From Massilia eurypsychrophila (GTDB lineage: Bacteria; Pseudomonadota; Gammaproteobacteria; Burkholderiales; Burkholderiaceae_D), in assembly GCF_002760655.1 (NCBI RefSeq), contig NZ_PDOC01000003.1, positions 348,840 through 412,839 of the forward strand: a stretch of DNA of 64,000 bases. The letters run 5' to 3'. A program made the position numbers and the translations under genes. The notes under the pieces were generated by a model. It was not told the origin of the DNA. It did no database searches and was given only the letters and a program-made list of their open reading frames with translations. Positions 38,253 through 49,550 of this stretch are shown piece after piece (position 1 is the first letter of the stretch; every line of letters begins with the position of its first letter).

Positions 38253-38969
38253 ATGACCAAACCAGCCTACAAACGCGTACTCCTCAAATTGTCTGGCGAA
38301 GCACTGATGGGCGATGATCCTTACGGTATCAACCGCGCCACCATCGAGCGCATGGTCGCCGATGTGGCGGAAGTGGCGAAGGCGGGCGTGGAACTGGCGG
38401 TCGTCATCGGCGGTGGCAACATCTTCCGCGGCGTCGCGCCCGGCGCCCAGGGCATGGACCGCGCCACCGCCGACTACATGGGCATGCTGGCCACCGTGAT
38501 GAACGCGCTGGCCCTGGCCGACGCCATGCGCCACGCCGGCATTACCGCGCGCGTGATGTCGGCGATCGGCATCGACCAGGTCGTCGAGCCGTACGTGCGG
38601 CCGAAGGCGCTGCAGTACCTGGAAGAGGGCAAGGTCGTCGTGTTTGCCGCCGGCACCGGCAACCCGTTCTTTACCACCGATACCGCGGCCGCGCTGCGCG
38701 GCGCCGAAATGAGCGCCGAGATCGTGCTCAAGGCAACCAAGGTCGATGGCGTATATACTGCCGATCCACAGAAGGACCCGCACGCCACGCGCTACGAATC
38801 GATCACGTTCGATGAGGCAATCTCGAAGCACCTGCAGGTGATGGACGCCACCGCGTTCGCCCTGTGCCGCGACCAGAAACTGCCGATCAAGGTGTTCTCC
38901 ATCGTCAAGCCGGGCGCGCTGATGCGCGTCATCATGGGCGAGGATGAAGGAACGCTGGTTCACGTGTAA
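38253..38969 (+). CDS. pyrH: UMP kinase
   Basis: Phosphorylates UMP to UDP. A 238-residue amino-acid-kinase-fold protein with [24 protein letters not shown] and the C-terminal [20 protein letters not shown] lies before the ATG. First gene after the tsf terminator and probably start of the pyrH-frr-uppS unit. Confidence 0.97.
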   Translation: MTKPAYKRVLLKLSGEALMGDDPYGINRATIERMVADVAEVAKAGVELAVVIGGGNIFRGVAPGAQGMDRATADYMGMLATVMNALALADAMRHAGITARVMSAIGIDQVVEPYVRPKALQYLEEGKVVVFAAGTGNPFFTTDTAAALRGAEMSAEIVLKATKVDGVYTADPQKDPHATRYESITFDEAISKHLQVMDATAFALCRDQKLPIKVFSIVKPGALMRVIMGEDEGTLVHV

Positions 38970-39019
38970 AATAACGCAATACTTAAAAGCAACAATTCCA
39001 AAAGATACAGGAGAGCAGC

Positions 39020-39580
39020 ATGACAATCGCTGACATCAAGAAAAACGCGCAAGAGCGCATGAGCAAATCGATCGAAACCTTGCGCGCCGACCTGGCCAAG
39101 GTCCGCACCGGCCGCGCCCACACCGGCATTCTCGACCACATCACCGTCGATTACTACGGTTCGCCGACGGCGCTCAGCCAGGTCGCCAACATCACCCTGA
39201 TCGACGCCCGCACCATTGGCGTGGCGCCGTTCGAAAAGAAGATGGCCGCCGCCATCGAGCGCGCCATCCGCGACTCGGACCTGGGCCTGAATCCGTCGTC
39301 CCAAGGCGAGCAGATCCGCGTGCCGACGCCGATGCTGACCGAAGAGCGCCGCAAGGAAATGGTCAAGCTGGTCAAGAACGAGGCGGAAGACGCCAAGATC
39401 GCGATCCGCAACATCCGCCGCGACGGCAACGAGCAAGTCAAGAAGCTGGTCAAGGACAAGCTGGCGTCGGAAGACGACGAGCGCCGCGCCACCGACGAGA
39501 TCCAGAAGCTGACCGACAAGTTCATCAGCGACGTCGACCGCATGGTTGTCGACAAGGAAAAAGAAGTGCTGACGGTATAG
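39020..39580 (+). CDS. frr: ribosome recycling factor
   Basis: Releases ribosomes after termination together with EF-G. A 186-residue product of normal length with [21 protein letters not shown] and the C-terminal three-helix pattern ending DKEKEVLTV. Ribosome site AGGAGAG before the ATG. Between pyrH and uppS in the standard order. Confidence 0.98.
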   Translation: MTIADIKKNAQERMSKSIETLRADLAKVRTGRAHTGILDHITVDYYGSPTALSQVANITLIDARTIGVAPFEKKMAAAIERAIRDSDLGLNPSSQGEQIRVPTPMLTEERRKEMVKLVKNEAEDAKIAIRNIRRDGNEQVKKLVKDKLASEDDERRATDEIQKLTDKFISDVDRMVVDKEKEVLTV

Positions 39581-39616
39581 ATCGACGGTATTGATGCTCA
39601 ACTACAGTCTGGATTT

Positions 39617-40369
39617 ATGATCTTTAAGAGTTCGACGACAGCGGTACCCGAAGTTGCCGCGGTACCGCGCCATGTCGCCATCATCATGGACGGCAACGGC
39701 CGCTGGGCCACCAAGCGACTGTTGCCGCGTGTTGCCGGCCACGTCAAGGGCGTCGAGGCGGTGCGCGGCTGCGTCGAGTCGTGCGTTGAGCGCGGCATCG
39801 AATACCTGACCCTGTTCGCCTTTTCGTCCGAAAACTGGCGCCGCCCCGAAGAAGAAGTGTCGCTGCTGATGCGCCTGTTCGTCACCGCGCTCGAGCGCGA
39901 AGTGTCGAAGATGCACGCCAACGACATCCGCCTGAAGGTGGTCGGCGACCTGTCGCGCTTCGACGTCAAGCTGCGCGACATGATCGCCAACGCCGAGCGG
40001 CGCACCGCCAACAACAGCCGCCTGACGCTGACCATCTGCGCCAACTATGGCGGGCGCTGGGACATCATGCAGGCGACCAACAAGATGGTGGCGGCCAACC
40101 CGGGCGTGACTGAATTTACCGAAGCGCAGCTGGCCGCGCACCTGGCGATGGCCTACGCGCCGGAGCCGGACCTGTTCATCCGCACCGGCGGCGAAGAGCG
40201 CATCTCGAACTTCCTGCTGTGGCAGCTGGCCTACTCGGAACTGTATTTCACCGACACGTTCTGGCCCGACTTTTCAATCGAATCGCTCGACATGGCGATC
40301 GCCTCTTATCAGAGCCGGGAACGGCGCTTTGGCCGCACCGGCGACCAACTCGCCGAAAAGAAGACCTAA
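39617..40369 (+). CDS. uppS: undecaprenyl diphosphate synthase
   Basis: Cis-prenyltransferase that makes the C55 lipid carrier for peptidoglycan and O-antigen. A 250-residue product with [16 protein letters not shown] (catalytic Asp), [14 protein letters not shown] and the C-terminal [19 protein letters not shown]. Its TAA stop shares a base with the cdsA ATG. Confidence 0.97.
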   Translation: MIFKSSTTAVPEVAAVPRHVAIIMDGNGRWATKRLLPRVAGHVKGVEAVRGCVESCVERGIEYLTLFAFSSENWRRPEEEVSLLMRLFVTALEREVSKMHANDIRLKVVGDLSRFDVKLRDMIANAERRTANNSRLTLTICANYGGRWDIMQATNKMVAANPGVTEFTEAQLAAHLAMAYAPEPDLFIRTGGEERISNFLLWQLAYSELYFTDTFWPDFSIESLDMAIASYQSRERRFGRTGDQLAEKKT

Positions 40370-41199
40370 TGCTCAAAACCCGGATCATCACCGCAATCGT
40401 CCTGCTGGCGGTATTGCTGCCGGTGCTGTACTTTAATAATGCTATCGCCTTTGCCGTCCTCGTCACGCTGTTTTTCGGCGCCGCGATCTGGGAAGGCTTC
40501 CGCCTGTTCAACCCGGCCTCGAAAAACGCGCTGGTCATCAGCATGTTCTGGGCGGCGGCGTTCTGCTACACCTTCTTTTACGCCGAGCAGCGCCAGGCCA
40601 CGTTCTGGTTCGTCATCAGCGTCATGGTCTGGCTGCTGCGGCTGGTGCCGTCGCTGAAGATCGGCCTGCCGGCGATTGACAGCGGCGGCAACACCTTGCT
40701 GAGCATGACATACGCGGTCGCCATCGTCGCCTGCTTTGCCGCCATCGTGGTGCTGTACCGCCATTCGCCTTTGTTCCTGCTGTCGGTGATGGTGCTGGTG
40801 TGGATTGCCGACATCGGCGCCTACGCCGCCGGCCGCACGTTCGGCAAGCGCAAGCTGGCGCCGACCATTTCGCCGGGCAAGTCGTGGGAAGGCGCCATCG
40901 GCGGCGCCATCGCTGTCGTGCTGCTGGCGAGCTTGTCGGTGCTGTTCGGCGGCGCGGCGCTGGCCGACACCTTCGCCGTGCGCGTGCAGGCGAGCCTTGG
41001 CTGGGCCGCGCTGACGGCTATACTGCTGTTGATCGCTGCCGCCAGCGTCGTCGGCGACCTGTTCGAATCGCAACTGAAGCGCCGCGCCGGCGCCAAGGAC
41101 AGCAGCAAGCTGCTGCCTGGCCATGGCGGGGTGCTCGACCGGATCGACGCCCTGATTCCCGTATTGCCGCTGGCTGCCCTGATCGACACCTGGCTTTGA
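40369..41199 (+). CDS. cdsA: phosphatidate cytidylyltransferase
   Basis: Membrane enzyme that makes CDP-diacylglycerol for phospholipids. The 276-residue product starts [20 protein letters not shown] at the TAATG overlap with uppS. It has about seven hydrophobic segments and the family signature SPGKSWEGAIGG with DSSKLLPGHGGVLDRIDAL near the C-terminus. The frame extends upstream into uppS, but the overlap start fits the family. Confidence 0.96.
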   Translation: MLKTRIITAIVLLAVLLPVLYFNNAIAFAVLVTLFFGAAIWEGFRLFNPASKNALVISMFWAAAFCYTFFYAEQRQATFWFVISVMVWLLRLVPSLKIGLPAIDSGGNTLLSMTYAVAIVACFAAIVVLYRHSPLFLLSVMVLVWIADIGAYAAGRTFGKRKLAPTISPGKSWEGAIGGAIAVVLLASLSVLFGGAALADTFAVRVQASLGWAALTAILLLIAAASVVGDLFESQLKRRAGAKDSSKLLPGHGGVLDRIDALIPVLPLAALIDTWL

Positions 41200-41208
41200 G
41201 AGAGTTTC

Positions 41209-42390
41209 ATGCAATTTATTACCATCCTAGGCGCCACCGGTTCGATCGGTGTGTCGACCCTCGACGTCCTCGCGCGCCACCCCGATAAATACCAGGTCTA
41301 CGCGCTGACGGCGCACAGCAAGGTCGACGAACTGGCCGCGCAGTGCGCGCAGTTCCGCCCGCAGCGCGCCGTGGTCGGCAGCGCCGCAGCGGCAGAGCAG
41401 CTCGCCACGCTGCTGCGCGCGCGAGATGTGCGCGTCGACGTCAGCTGGGGCGAACAGGCGCTGTGCGACGTCGCCGCCGCCGCCGGCACCGACACCGTGA
41501 TGGCCGCCATCGTCGGCGCCGCCGGTCTGGCGCCGGTGCTGGCCGCCGCCCACGCCGGCAAGAAGATCCTGCTGGCCAACAAGGAAGCGCTGGTGATGTC
41601 CGGCCAGCTGTTCATGGATGCGGTGCACCAGCACGGCGCCACCTTGCTGCCGATCGACAGCGAGCACAATGCCATCTTCCAGTCGCTGCCGCAGTCGTAC
41701 GCGCGCTCGCCGCAAGGCGCCGGCGTGGCCAAGATTTTGCTGACCGCGTCCGGCGGGCCGTTTCTCACGCGCGCCGTCGATACGCTCGAAGGCGTCACCC
41801 CGGAGCAGGCCTGCAAGCACCCGAACTGGGTCATGGGCCGCAAGATATCGGTCGATTCGGCCACCATGATGAACAAGGGCCTCGAAGTGATCGAGGCGCA
41901 CTGGCTGTTCGGCGCCCCGGCCGCGCAGATCGAGGTGGTGATCCACCCGCAAAGCGTGATCCACTCGATGGTGTCGTACGTCGACGGCTCGGTGCTGGCG
42001 CAATTGGGCAACCCCGACATGCGCACGCCCATTGCCCACGCGCTGGCGTACCCGGAGCGAATCGACTCCGGCGTCGCCCAGCTCGACCTGACCACCATCG
42101 GCACGCTGCAGTTCGAGAAGCCCGATTTCGCCCGCTTTCCGTGCCTGGCGCTGGCGTTCGAGGCGCTTGAAGCCGGCGGCACCGCGCCGGCGCTGCTCAA
42201 TGCCGCCAACGAAGTGGCGGTCGACGCTTTCCTCGACAAGCGCATCGGCTTTCGCGATATCGACCGCGTGATCGCCCGCGTGATGCACGAAAACGCGCAC
42301 GGCGCGGCCAGCAGCATCGAGGCGGTGATGGCGCAGGACGCGCTGGCGCGCAGCGCCGCCGGCGCCATCGTGGCGGGACTGGCGCGATGA
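41209..42390 (+). CDS. dxr: 1-deoxy-D-xylulose 5-phosphate reductoisomerase
   Basis: Second step of the MEP isoprenoid pathway, feeding UppS. A 393-residue product with the NADPH motif [19 protein letters not shown], the substrate region [13 protein letters not shown] and the metal-site segment [13 protein letters not shown]. Nine bases after cdsA; its stop overlaps rseP (ATGA). Confidence 0.97.
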   Translation: MQFITILGATGSIGVSTLDVLARHPDKYQVYALTAHSKVDELAAQCAQFRPQRAVVGSAAAAEQLATLLRARDVRVDVSWGEQALCDVAAAAGTDTVMAAIVGAAGLAPVLAAAHAGKKILLANKEALVMSGQLFMDAVHQHGATLLPIDSEHNAIFQSLPQSYARSPQGAGVAKILLTASGGPFLTRAVDTLEGVTPEQACKHPNWVMGRKISVDSATMMNKGLEVIEAHWLFGAPAAQIEVVIHPQSVIHSMVSYVDGSVLAQLGNPDMRTPIAHALAYPERIDSGVAQLDLTTIGTLQFEKPDFARFPCLALAFEALEAGGTAPALLNAANEVAVDAFLDKRIGFRDIDRVIARVMHENAHGAASSIEAVMAQDALARSAAGAIVAGLAR

Positions 42391-43724
42391 ACTTCATCAC
42401 CACCGTGCTGGCCTTCCTGCTCGCGCTCGGGCCGCTGATCATCTTCCACGAGCTTGGCCACTATGCGGTGGCGCGCCTGTGCGGCGTGAAGGTGCTGCGC
42501 TTTTCGGTCGGCATGGGCAAGGTCGTGTGGTCGCGCCGTTTCGGCCCCGACCAGACCGAATGGGCGGTGTCGGCGCTGCCGCTGGGCGGCTACGTCAAGA
42601 TGCTCGACGCGCGCGAAACGCCCGGCGTCGAGATCGACCCGGCCGACCTGAAACGCGAATTTACTAGCCAGAGCGTATGGCGCCGCATCGCCATCGTCGC
42701 CGCCGGCCCGCTGGCCAACTTCATCCTCGCGATCGCATTGCTGGCGGCGCTGGCGATGGCCGGCACCAGCGAGCCGTCGACCCGCGTGCGCGCCGCCGCC
42801 GAAACGAGCGCTGCTTACCAGGCGGGCCTTCGCGGCGGCGAGAAAGTCGTCGCCGTCAACGGCACGCCGGTGGCCAGCTGGCCCGAGATGCGCTGGGAGA
42901 TCCTGCAGGCGATCGTCGACAAGCGCGACGCGCGCCTCGACGTCGCCCAGCCGCAGGGCGGCCAGTTCGCCGCCATCTTGCCGGCCTCCAAACTGGCGGC
43001 CCTGAACGTCGAGAGCGACGTGATGGCCGCGCTGGGGCTCGAAATGGCGCTGACGCGCCCGGTCATCGAGCAGGTCATCGCCGGCGGCCCGGGCGAGCGC
43101 GCCGGCCTGCAGACGGGCGACGTCATCGCCACCGTCGACGGCAAGCCGGTCGCCGACGGCATGGCCCTGATCGCCGCGGTGCGCGCCTCGCAGGGGCGGC
43201 CACTGGCGCTGGCCGGCGAGCGCGGCGCCGGCGGCTTCGCCGTCACGGTGGCGCCGGTGTTCGACCAGAAAGCGAAAGTGTGGGCGATCCGCGTGGCCAC
43301 CAGCATGATCGAGCGGGTGACCATTACCGCCGGCCCGCTCGAAGCGGTCGCGAAGGGCGCGCGCAAGACCTGGGACACCAGTGTGCTGAGCCTGAAAATG
43401 ATCGGCAAGATGATCACCGGCGAAGTGTCGCTCAAAAACGTGACCGGCCCGATCACCATCGCCGACTATGCCGGCCAGACCGCGCGCCTGGGTCCCGAGG
43501 TGTTTTTGGGCTTTATCGCCTTCGTCAGCATCAGTCTTGGCGTGATGAATCTGTTACCAATTCCGATGCTGGATGGCGGCCATTTGCTGTATTATTCGCT
43601 GGAAGTTTTGACCGGCCGTCCCTTGCCCGAGCGGATCGGGGCATATGCACAGCGCGCCGGCATGGGCCTGCTGGCCTTGCTGATGGCGCTCGCGGTATTC
43701 AACGACCTCGCCCGGCTCCTGTAG
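42387..43724 (+). CDS. rseP: site-2 protease RseP
   Basis: Intramembrane zinc metalloprotease that activates the envelope stress sigma factor by cutting RseA-type anti-sigma factors. A 445-residue product with [10 protein letters not shown] in the first membrane segment, two PDZ domains (about 120-290) and the C-terminal [16 protein letters not shown] with the third metal ligand. Overlaps dxr by ATGA and precedes bamA, the common order. Confidence 0.96.
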   Translation: MNFITTVLAFLLALGPLIIFHELGHYAVARLCGVKVLRFSVGMGKVVWSRRFGPDQTEWAVSALPLGGYVKMLDARETPGVEIDPADLKREFTSQSVWRRIAIVAAGPLANFILAIALLAALAMAGTSEPSTRVRAAAETSAAYQAGLRGGEKVVAVNGTPVASWPEMRWEILQAIVDKRDARLDVAQPQGGQFAAILPASKLAALNVESDVMAALGLEMALTRPVIEQVIAGGPGERAGLQTGDVIATVDGKPVADGMALIAAVRASQGRPLALAGERGAGGFAVTVAPVFDQKAKVWAIRVATSMIERVTITAGPLEAVAKGARKTWDTSVLSLKMIGKMITGEVSLKNVTGPITIADYAGQTARLGPEVFLGFIAFVSISLGVMNLLPIPMLDGGHLLYYSLEVLTGRPLPERIGAYAQRAGMGLLALLMALAVFNDLARLL

Positions 43725-43777
43725 TTACGGTCGTTCCCGACCATGATTTTGTCCATGATTGAACATTGATTTAGCCA

Positions 43778-46114
43778 ATGAAATTACACTCAGATCGTTT
43801 TGCCCTGCCTTTCTTTCGCCGCAGCCTGATCGGCGCCGCCGCCCTGGCCATGTGCGCCGGCCATGCATATGCAGTCGCTCCATTCGTGGTCAAGGACATT
43901 CGCGTCGAAGGCATCCAGCGCACCGAAGCCGGCACCGTGTTTAGCTACCTGCCGGTGCGGGTCGGCGAGACGTTCGACGACGAGAAGAGCATCACCGCCA
44001 TCAAGGCGCTGTACGCCACCGGTTTTTTCAAGGACGTTCGCCTCGAAGTCGATAACGGCGTGCTGGTGGTGATGGTCGAAGAGCGGCCTGCCATCTCCAC
44101 GGTCGACTTCACCGGCACCAAGGAATTTGAAAAGGACGTGCTGGTCAAGGCGCTGAGAGAAATCGGCGTCGGCGAGACCAAGACGTTCGACAAGTCGTCG
44201 GTCGACCGCGCCGAGCAGGAGCTCAAGCGCCAGTACCTGTCGCACGGCCTGTACGGCGTCAAGATCACCACCACCGTCACGCCGATCGAGCGTAACCGCG
44301 TCACCGTCGTCTTCAACGTCGACGAGGGCGACATCGCCCGCATCAAGGGCATCAACATCGTCGGCAACAACTCGTTCTCCGACAAGGAACTGCGCGCAAT
44401 CATGGCGCTGAACACGAGCGGCTGGTTCACCTGGTATTCGAAGGCCGACCAGTACTCGAAGACCAAGCTGACCGGCGACATCGAGTCGCTCAAGTCGTTC
44501 TACCTGAACCGCGGCTACCTCGAGGTCAATATCGAATCGACCCAGGTGTCAATCACGCCCGACAAGAAGGACATCTTCCTGACGGTGAATATCTCCGAAG
44601 GCGTCAAGTACACCGTCGCCGACGTCAAGCTCGAAGGCGAGATGTTTGGCCGCGAAGATGAACTCAAGTCGCTGATCGTGCTCAAACCCGGCGCGACCTA
44701 TTCGGGCGAGCTGCTCACCCTCAGCAACAAGCGCATCTCGGACCGCCTCGGCACCTTCGGCTACGCTTTTGCCAACGTCAACGCCAATCCTGAGCTGAAC
44801 CGGGAAAAGCGCGAAGTGCGCTTCACCTTCTTCATCGATCCGGGCAAGCGCGCCTACGTGCGCCACATGAACATCGCCGGCAACACCACCACGCGCGACG
44901 AAGTGATCCGCCGCGAGTTCCGCCAGTTCGAGTCGTCCTGGTACGACGGCAACAAGATCAAGGCATCGCGCGACCGCGTCGACCGACTGGGCTTCTTCAA
45001 GGACGTCACCATCGACACGCCGGAAGCGCAGGGTACGTCCGACCAGGTCGACGTCAACCTGACGGTAGTCGAGAAGCCGACCGGTAACTTCATGATCGGC
45101 GGCGCGTTCTCGCAGTCGGAAAAGTTCACCTTCACCGCGGCGATCCAGCAGGCCAACTTCGCCGGCAGCGGCAACACCGTCGGCATCGAGCTCAATACCA
45201 GCCGCTACCAGCGCACGATCGCGTTCTCGCACACCAATCCTTATTTTACCGACGACGGCGTGTCGCGCTCGTTCGAGATCTACCACCGCACCACCCAGCC
45301 GCCGGCGCTCAACACCGGCAGCTTCACGGTCAAGCAGACCGGTGGCCGGATGAGCTTCGGCGTGCCATTTTCGGAAACCGACACCGTCTTCTTCGGCGCC
45401 GGCCTCGAGCGCACCAGCATCACCACCGACGAGTCGAGCCCGACCCGCTACAAGGATTACGTGAAATCGTTTACCGGCATCGCCAGCGGCATCGGCACGG
45501 CCGACACGAATGCGTTCCCGCTGACGGCTGCCTGGCAGCGCGACAGCCGCGACAGCGCGATCACGCCGACGACCGGGCGCTTCCAGCGCGCCAACCTCGA
45601 GCTCGATCTGTTCGGCAACTCGAAATACTACCGCGCCGTCTACGAGCAGCAGTGGTACCGTCCGCTGTCGCGCCTGGTCACGTTGGCGCTGAAGGGCGAG
45701 ATCGACTACGGCCACGGCCTGCGCGGCACCAACTATCCGGTCTTCAAGAACTTCTACGGCGGCGGCATCGGTTCGGTGCGCGGCTACCTCAGTTCCTCGC
45801 TCGGCGTGGTCGACCCGTTCTCGGGCGACGCGCTCGGCGGCGCCAAGCGGATCATCGGCAATGCCGAACTGCAGCTGCCGTTCCCGGGCGGCGGACCTGA
45901 CCGCAGCCTGCGCTGGTTTGGCTTCCTCGACGGCGGTCAGGTCTACCAGGAGGGCCAGAAGATCCGCGCCAACGAGCTGCGCTTTTCGGCCGGCCTGGGC
46001 GTGTCCTGGATTTCGCCGGTGGGCCCGCTGAAGTTGAGTTATGCTAAGCCCCTGAACGCGAAGCCGGGCGACCGCCTGGAGCGCTTCCAGTTCCAGATGG
46101 GTACCGGTTTCTGA
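43778..46114 (+). CDS. bamA: outer membrane assembly factor BamA
   Basis: Omp85 core of the BAM complex that inserts beta-barrel proteins. A 778-residue product with a signal peptide ending near AYA, five POTRA domains (about 30-430) and a C-terminal barrel with the conserved VRGYL and a terminal strand FQFQMGTGF. Followed by two skp-like chaperone genes, the natural partners. Confidence 0.97.
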   Translation: MKLHSDRFALPFFRRSLIGAAALAMCAGHAYAVAPFVVKDIRVEGIQRTEAGTVFSYLPVRVGETFDDEKSITAIKALYATGFFKDVRLEVDNGVLVVMVEERPAISTVDFTGTKEFEKDVLVKALREIGVGETKTFDKSSVDRAEQELKRQYLSHGLYGVKITTTVTPIERNRVTVVFNVDEGDIARIKGINIVGNNSFSDKELRAIMALNTSGWFTWYSKADQYSKTKLTGDIESLKSFYLNRGYLEVNIESTQVSITPDKKDIFLTVNISEGVKYTVADVKLEGEMFGREDELKSLIVLKPGATYSGELLTLSNKRISDRLGTFGYAFANVNANPELNREKREVRFTFFIDPGKRAYVRHMNIAGNTTTRDEVIRREFRQFESSWYDGNKIKASRDRVDRLGFFKDVTIDTPEAQGTSDQVDVNLTVVEKPTGNFMIGGAFSQSEKFTFTAAIQQANFAGSGNTVGIELNTSRYQRTIAFSHTNPYFTDDGVSRSFEIYHRTTQPPALNTGSFTVKQTGGRMSFGVPFSETDTVFFGAGLERTSITTDESSPTRYKDYVKSFTGIASGIGTADTNAFPLTAAWQRDSRDSAITPTTGRFQRANLELDLFGNSKYYRAVYEQQWYRPLSRLVTLALKGEIDYGHGLRGTNYPVFKNFYGGGIGSVRGYLSSSLGVVDPFSGDALGGAKRIIGNAELQLPFPGGGPDRSLRWFGFLDGGQVYQEGQKIRANELRFSAGLGVSWISPVGPLKLSYAKPLNAKPGDRLERFQFQMGTGF

Positions 46115-46154
46115 TCGATGTGCCTGAACACTGTCCAGAATGCGGAGAATTAAT

Positions 46155-46676
46155 TTGAAAAAGCTGACTGCCTCGCTGCCCAAGCTGCTGGCCATCGCGG
46201 CGCTATGCGCCGGCGCGACGGCGCAGGCGCAAACCACGCCGGGCGCGCCGAGCCGGATCGGGTTCGTCTTCACCGAGCGCCTGATGACCGAGTCGAAGCT
46301 GGCCAAGGCCGCCGACGCCAAGATCGAAGCCGAGTTTTCCAAGCGCCAGAAGGCGATCAAGGACATGCTGTCGCGCCTGAAAACGCTGTCGGAGAAGTTC
46401 GACGCCGACAACGCCAGCCTCGTCGAGCCGGAACGCACGCGCCGCTACCGCGAACTGGGCGAGCTGGAAAAAGACGTTCAGCGCACCCAGCGCGAGTACA
46501 ACGAAGACCTGTTGCAGCGCAAGAGCGAAGAGCGCGCCAACATCGCGCAGAAGGCCTACAAGCTGATCGAACAGATCGCCGAGCAGGAACAGCTCGACGT
46601 GGTGCTGCAGGAGTCGGCCTGGTCCAGCCCGCGCATCGACATTACCGACAAGATCATCAAACTGCTGGACAAGTAG
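46155..46676 (+). CDS. OmpH/Skp-like periplasmic chaperone, copy 1
   Basis: A 173-residue protein with signal peptide MKKLTASLPKLLAIAALCAG, a short strand (RIGFVFTERLMTES), a long charged coiled coil (about 60-140) and a closing strand (LDVVLQESAW). This is the Skp/OmpH plan: a chaperone that carries unfolded outer-membrane proteins to BamA. The TTG at 46155 is chosen because GGAG lies seven bases upstream; an ATG at 46140 lies before that site. It is followed four bases later by a paralogue. Confidence 0.9.
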   Translation: MKKLTASLPKLLAIAALCAGATAQAQTTPGAPSRIGFVFTERLMTESKLAKAADAKIEAEFSKRQKAIKDMLSRLKTLSEKFDADNASLVEPERTRRYRELGELEKDVQRTQREYNEDLLQRKSEERANIAQKAYKLIEQIAEQEQLDVVLQESAWSSPRIDITDKIIKLLDK

Positions 46677-46680
46677 AACG

Positions 46681-47196
46681 GTGAGCATGCTTAACCAGCG
46701 CTGCGCCGCACTGGCGCTCTCACTTGGCTTGCTGGCGGCAGGCGCGGCCCAGGCGCAGGGCGGCCCGGGCCGCATCGCCGTCGTCACCACCGAGCGGCTG
46801 TACACCGATTCGAAGATGGCCAAGGCGGCCGACGCCCGCATCGCGGCCGAGTTTTCCAGTCGCGACAAGGCGAACCAGGAAATGCTGGCGCGGCTGAAGA
46901 AGCTGACCGGCAAATTCGAACTCGACGCGCCGGCGCTCTCCGACGTCGAGCGCACCCGCCGCGTGCGCGAAGTGCTCGACCTCGAAAAGGAAGTGCAGCG
47001 CAAGCAGTTCGCCTTCCGCGACGACCTGGAACACCGCCGCACCGAAGAGCGCGCGCGCATCGCCGATCGGGCCGCGGTCCTGATCAGCCAGGTCGCGCAG
47101 CGGGAAAAAATCGATATCGTGCTGATCCGCGACGTACTGTGGACACGGCCGGGCAACGACATCACCGACAAAATCATCAGGCAGCTCGACAAGTAG
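46681..47196 (+). CDS. OmpH/Skp-like periplasmic chaperone, copy 2
   Basis: A 171-residue Skp/OmpH-family protein with its own signal peptide (about 25 residues, ending AQAQ). It shares with copy 1 the patterns TERL-x-T-x-SK-x-AKAADA and AEFSSRD, and the C-terminal DITDKIIRQLDK against DITDKIIKLLDK. The tandem arrangement indicates duplication followed by divergence. Start is GTG at 46681; an ATG two codons later is possible. Which copy supplies the main Skp role cannot be told. Confidence 0.9.
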   Translation: MSMLNQRCAALALSLGLLAAGAAQAQGGPGRIAVVTTERLYTDSKMAKAADARIAAEFSSRDKANQEMLARLKKLTGKFELDAPALSDVERTRRVREVLDLEKEVQRKQFAFRDDLEHRRTEERARIADRAAVLISQVAQREKIDIVLIRDVLWTRPGNDITDKIIRQLDK

Positions 47197-47225
47197 CGCC
47201 TGAACACAGCGAACGGACAACCAGA

Positions 47226-48275
47226 ATGGGCACGCGACTAGGTGAATTGGTCGAACGCTTGGGCGGCCAGCTGGTGGGAGATCCGAACCTGGAAGTGACC
47301 GGGATCGCACCATTGGCCGACGCCACAGGCGCCGACATCAGCTTTCTGAGCAATAGCAAACTGCGCGCGCAGGCCGCGCACAGCGGCGCGGCCGCGCTGA
47401 TCGTCTCGCCGGCCGACGACGACACGGTCGCCGCGACCTACCGCGGCGCGCGCATCGTCACCCCCAACCCGTACGTGTATTTCGCCCGCGCCGCGCAGTT
47501 CTTCGCCGCGCTCGTCGAGGTGCTGCCGGCGGCCGGCATCGATGCGTCGGCCAGCGTCGCCGCCGGCGCCAAGGTCGACCCGAGCGCGCACATCGGCCCG
47601 CAGGTGACAATCGAAGACGGCGCCGTCATCCACGCCGGCGCCATTGTCGGGGCCGGCAGCTTTGTCGGCCGCGGCGCCGTCATCGGCGAAGGCACGCGCC
47701 TGTTCGCCAACGCCACGTTCCATGCGCGCTGCCAGATCGGCAAGCGCGGCATCATCCATTCGGGCGCGGTGATCGGCACCGACGGCTTCGGCTTCGCCAA
47801 CGAGAACGGCGTCTACATCAAGATTCCGCAGACCGGCCGCGTGATGATCGGCGACGACGTCGATATAGGCGCGAACACCTGCATCGACCGCGGCGCGCTG
47901 GCCGACACGATCATCGAAGACGGCGTCAAGCTCGACAACCAGATCCAGATCGGCCACAACTGCCACATCGGCGCGCACACGGCGATGGCCGGCTGCGTCG
48001 GCGTGGCCGGCAGCGCGAAGATCGGCAAATACTGCACCTTCGGCGGCGCGGCCATGGTGCTGGGCCACCTGACGATTGCCGACAAGGTGCATATCTCGTC
48101 GGGCAGCATGGTATCGCGCTCGATCCACGAGCCGGGCCAGTACACGGGATTTTATCCATTGGCGAAAAACGCCGACTGGGAAAAAAGTGCGGCAATCGTT
48201 CGCAATCTGGACGCCATGCGGGATAAAATCCGGGCGCTGGAAAAAACACTTAAAACGCTGACAGAACAAAAATGA
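47226..48275 (+). CDS. lpxD: UDP-3-O-(3-hydroxyacyl)glucosamine N-acyltransferase
   Basis: Third step of lipid A synthesis. A 349-residue product with an N-terminal uridine-binding domain, a left-handed beta-helix of hexapeptide repeats (about 100-300) with the catalytic His region [15 protein letters not shown], and a C-terminal helix. The ATG at 47226 starts [14 protein letters not shown]; the frame opens earlier inside skp copy 2. Overlaps fabZ by ATGA. Confidence 0.96.
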   Translation: MGTRLGELVERLGGQLVGDPNLEVTGIAPLADATGADISFLSNSKLRAQAAHSGAAALIVSPADDDTVAATYRGARIVTPNPYVYFARAAQFFAALVEVLPAAGIDASASVAAGAKVDPSAHIGPQVTIEDGAVIHAGAIVGAGSFVGRGAVIGEGTRLFANATFHARCQIGKRGIIHSGAVIGTDGFGFANENGVYIKIPQTGRVMIGDDVDIGANTCIDRGALADTIIEDGVKLDNQIQIGHNCHIGAHTAMAGCVGVAGSAKIGKYCTFGGAAMVLGHLTIADKVHISSGSMVSRSIHEPGQYTGFYPLAKNADWEKSAAIVRNLDAMRDKIRALEKTLKTLTEQK

Positions 48276-48757
48276 CCACTACCGAAAACAAGACCCTCGA
48301 CATCTGCGCCATCAAGAAGCTGCTGCCGCACCGCTATCCCATGCTGCTGGTAGACCGCGTGCTGACGTGGGAAGCGAACAAGTCGATCACGGCGATCAAG
48401 AACGTCACCGCCAACGAGGAGTTCTTCAACGGCCACTTCCCGCACAAACCGGTGATGCCGGGCGTGTTGATGATCGAAGCGCTGGCGCAGACGGCGGCGA
48501 TCCTGTCGTTCCTGACGATGGGCGTGACCCCCGACGAGAATTCGGTCGTCTACTTCGTCGGCATCGACAACGCCCGCTTCAAGCGCCCGGTCGGCCCCGG
48601 CGACCAGCTGAAGATGGATGTCGAGATCGTGCGCGTCTCGCGCGGCATCTGGAAGTACAAGGCGGTCGGCACGGTCGACGGCGCCGTCGCGCTTGAAGCG
48701 GACCTGATGTGCACCATCCGCTCCACCGACGACGCCAGCAAGGCGGCGGGGCAGTAG
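48272..48757 (+). CDS. fabZ: 3-hydroxyacyl-ACP dehydratase
   Basis: Hot-dog-fold dehydratase of fatty-acid synthesis. A 161-residue product with [13 protein letters not shown] and the active-site segment [20 protein letters not shown] (His and Glu). It competes with LpxA for 3-hydroxyacyl-ACP, and its place between lpxD and lpxA is conserved. Overlaps lpxD by ATGA. Confidence 0.97.
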   Translation: MTTTENKTLDICAIKKLLPHRYPMLLVDRVLTWEANKSITAIKNVTANEEFFNGHFPHKPVMPGVLMIEALAQTAAILSFLTMGVTPDENSVVYFVGIDNARFKRPVGPGDQLKMDVEIVRVSRGIWKYKAVGTVDGAVALEADLMCTIRSTDDASKAAGQ

Positions 48758-48758
48758 C

Positions 48759-49550
48759 ATGGCACTGATCCATCCAAGCGCGATCGTCGACCCCAAGGCG
48801 CAGCTCGACAGTACGGTGGAAATCGGCGCCTATTCGATCGTCGGCGCCGACGTCAAGATCGGCGCGCGCACCGTCATCGGGCCGCACGTGGTGATCGAAG
48901 GACACACGACCATCGGCGAGGACAACAAGTTCTTCCAGTTCTCGTCGATCGGCGCCGCGCCGCAGGACAAGAAGTGGGCGGGCGAACCGACCCGGCTCGA
49001 AGTGGGCGACCGCAACACGGTGCGCGAATTTTGCACCTTCAACCTCGGCACCGCGCAGGACGCCGGCGTCACGCACCTGGGCAACGACAACTGGATCTCG
49101 GCCTACGTGCACCTGGCGCACGACTGCCAGGTCGGCAGCAACACCATCTTCTCCAACAACGCCCAGTTGGCCGGGCACGTGATCGTCGGCGACTGGGCGA
49201 TCCTGTCCGGCTACGCCGGCGTGCACCAGTTCTGCAAGATCGGCGCGCACGCCTTCATCGGCATGTACACCAGCCTGACGCAGGACGTGCCGCCGTTCGT
49301 GCTGGTGTCCGGTAACCCGGCCGGAGCGCGCGGCGTCAACATCGAGGGCATCAAGCGGCGCGGCTTCACCCGGGCGCAGATCGACGCCATCCGCGCCGCC
49401 TACAAGCTGGTGTACCGCAGCGGCCTGACGCTGGAAGAAGCGAAAACCGCACTGGCCGAAGCGGAAGCGGCCGGCGGAGAAGAATCGGCGCCGCAGTTGC
49501 GCGTCTTCCGCGAGTTCCTCGGGACCGCGAGCCGTGGCATCGTCCGCTGA
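48759..49550 (+). CDS. lpxA: UDP-N-acetylglucosamine O-acyltransferase
   Basis: First step of lipid A synthesis. A 263-residue hexapeptide-repeat protein (left-handed helix to about residue 190, then helical tail) with catalytic His in [11 protein letters not shown] and the [10 protein letters not shown] loop. Starts one base after fabZ; its 3' end overlaps lpxB by 17 bases. Confidence 0.97.
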   Translation: MALIHPSAIVDPKAQLDSTVEIGAYSIVGADVKIGARTVIGPHVVIEGHTTIGEDNKFFQFSSIGAAPQDKKWAGEPTRLEVGDRNTVREFCTFNLGTAQDAGVTHLGNDNWISAYVHLAHDCQVGSNTIFSNNAQLAGHVIVGDWAILSGYAGVHQFCKIGAHAFIGMYTSLTQDVPPFVLVSGNPAGARGVNIEGIKRRGFTRAQIDAIRAAYKLVYRSGLTLEEAKTALAEAEAAGGEESAPQLRVFREFLGTASRGIVR

